DNA of 64,000 bases from Kosakonia sacchari SP1 (lineage in GTDB: Bacteria > Pseudomonadota > Gammaproteobacteria > Enterobacterales > Enterobacteriaceae): the NCBI RefSeq assembly GCF_000300455.3, contig NZ_CP007215.2, positions 2,914,001-2,978,000 of the forward strand, written 5' to 3'. Position 1 is the stretch's first letter. Every line of letters starts with the position of its first letter. The translations under genes and the position numbers were made by a program. Below, one piece after another: positions 63,721-64,000 of the stretch. Below the pieces are notes generated by a model. That model did not search any database. It had not been told where the DNA came from and saw only the letters and a program-made list of their open reading frames with translations.

Positions 63721-64000
63721 ATGCACAAATTAAAAGACAAAGTTGCCATTGTGACCGGTGGCTCCAGCGGTATCGGCGCAGGCATTGCCCGACAACTGGC
63801 GGCTGACGGCGCGAAAGTCATCGTCAATTACGCCTCAGGCAGAAGTGGTGCCGATAAAGTGGTTACCGATATTGAAGCCGCCGGTGGGAAGGCCGTGGCG
63901 GTTGCGGCAGATGTCACCCACCAGCCAGAAGTCGAGGCGCTGGTCAACTCGGCCATTGACACGTTCGGGCGTCTGGACATTGTGGTGAATAACGCCGGGA
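63721..64000 (+). CDS. SDR-family oxidoreductase (partial, right edge)
   Basis: The first 93 residues are visible. The nucleotide-binding motif is [17 protein letters not shown] at residues 12-28, [12 protein letters not shown] is the NADP-type region after the second strand, and LDIVVNNAG is the NNAG motif. It resembles the 3-oxoacyl-ACP reductase/glucose dehydrogenase-like SDR branch. The catalytic YxxxK part lies beyond the window. It is divergent from the LysR gene. Confidence 0.92.
   Translation, partial: MHKLKDKVAIVTGGSSGIGAGIARQLAADGAKVIVNYASGRSGADKVVTDIEAAGGKAVAVAADVTHQPEVEALVNSAIDTFGRLDIVVNNAG

Noticed and set aside
39074-64000. Prophage or integrative element
   Set aside because: No integrase, phage structural gene, relaxase or att-like repeat of the tRNA 3' end was seen.

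Overview
The window is chromosomal DNA from a member of the Enterobacteriaceae. Bases 1 to about 39,070 carry, in the order seen around 24 min of the Escherichia coli map, the flg flagellar genes, murJ, mviM, yceH, rimJ, mdtH, grxB, yceB, pyrC, dinI, bssS, solA, yceO, yceJ, yceI, trhO, lpxL, mdtG, msyB, yceK, opgH, opgG, opgC, ymdB, the curli genes, ycdZYX and ghrA. Protein similarity to E. coli is high throughout, but clsC is missing between ymdB and opgC. Those differences, together with the GC-rich codon use, fit an Enterobacter/Kosakonia/Klebsiella-like genus better than Escherichia. This placement is an inference from remembered sequences.

Backbone, 1-39,073. The flgBCDEFGHIJ operon runs on the minus strand (flgJ is cut by the window edge), with divergent flgA-flgM-flgN. 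Together they encode the rod, hook, P and L rings and the FlgM anti-sigma-28 switch, and a near-consensus sigma-28 promoter lies in front of flgM. Cell-envelope genes follow (murJ, lpxL, opgGH, opgC), with two MFS exporters (mdtH, mdtG), pyrC with a PurR box and an SD-sequestering leader hairpin, and dinI with a LexA box. The complete curli system is csgBAC facing csgDEFG across a 589-bp regulatory region. The block ends with a tRNA-Ser(GGA) gene and an RtT-like element.

Variable region, 39,074-64,000. Downstream of the tRNA the conserved order ends and a patchwork of accessory genes begins. Most are small metabolic or detoxification enzymes beside their own regulators: an ABM monooxygenase and an MDR oxidoreductase with a divergent LysR gene; AzlCD amino-acid export with an AraC gene; a class I glutamine amidotransferase with an AraC gene; a TetR-DUF1348 pair with a perfect palindromic operator; an AhpD-like protein; an erythromycin-esterase-family protein; and an SDR that has lost its catalytic Tyr. 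It also holds a chemoreceptor with a sigma-28-type promoter, a decayed LysR gene, and a two-component system beside a MipA/OmpV outer-membrane protein with three 11-bp-phased repeats upstream.

The most striking locus is 56,459-58,687, one strongly AT-rich gene in AT-rich surroundings. It encodes a 742-residue NACHT-type P-loop NTPase with a putative nuclease-like N-terminus, a pentapeptide-like stretch and a possible winged-helix C-terminus. That architecture is typical of single-gene bacterial NLR-like anti-phage proteins, and it is the best candidate for an undescribed system here.
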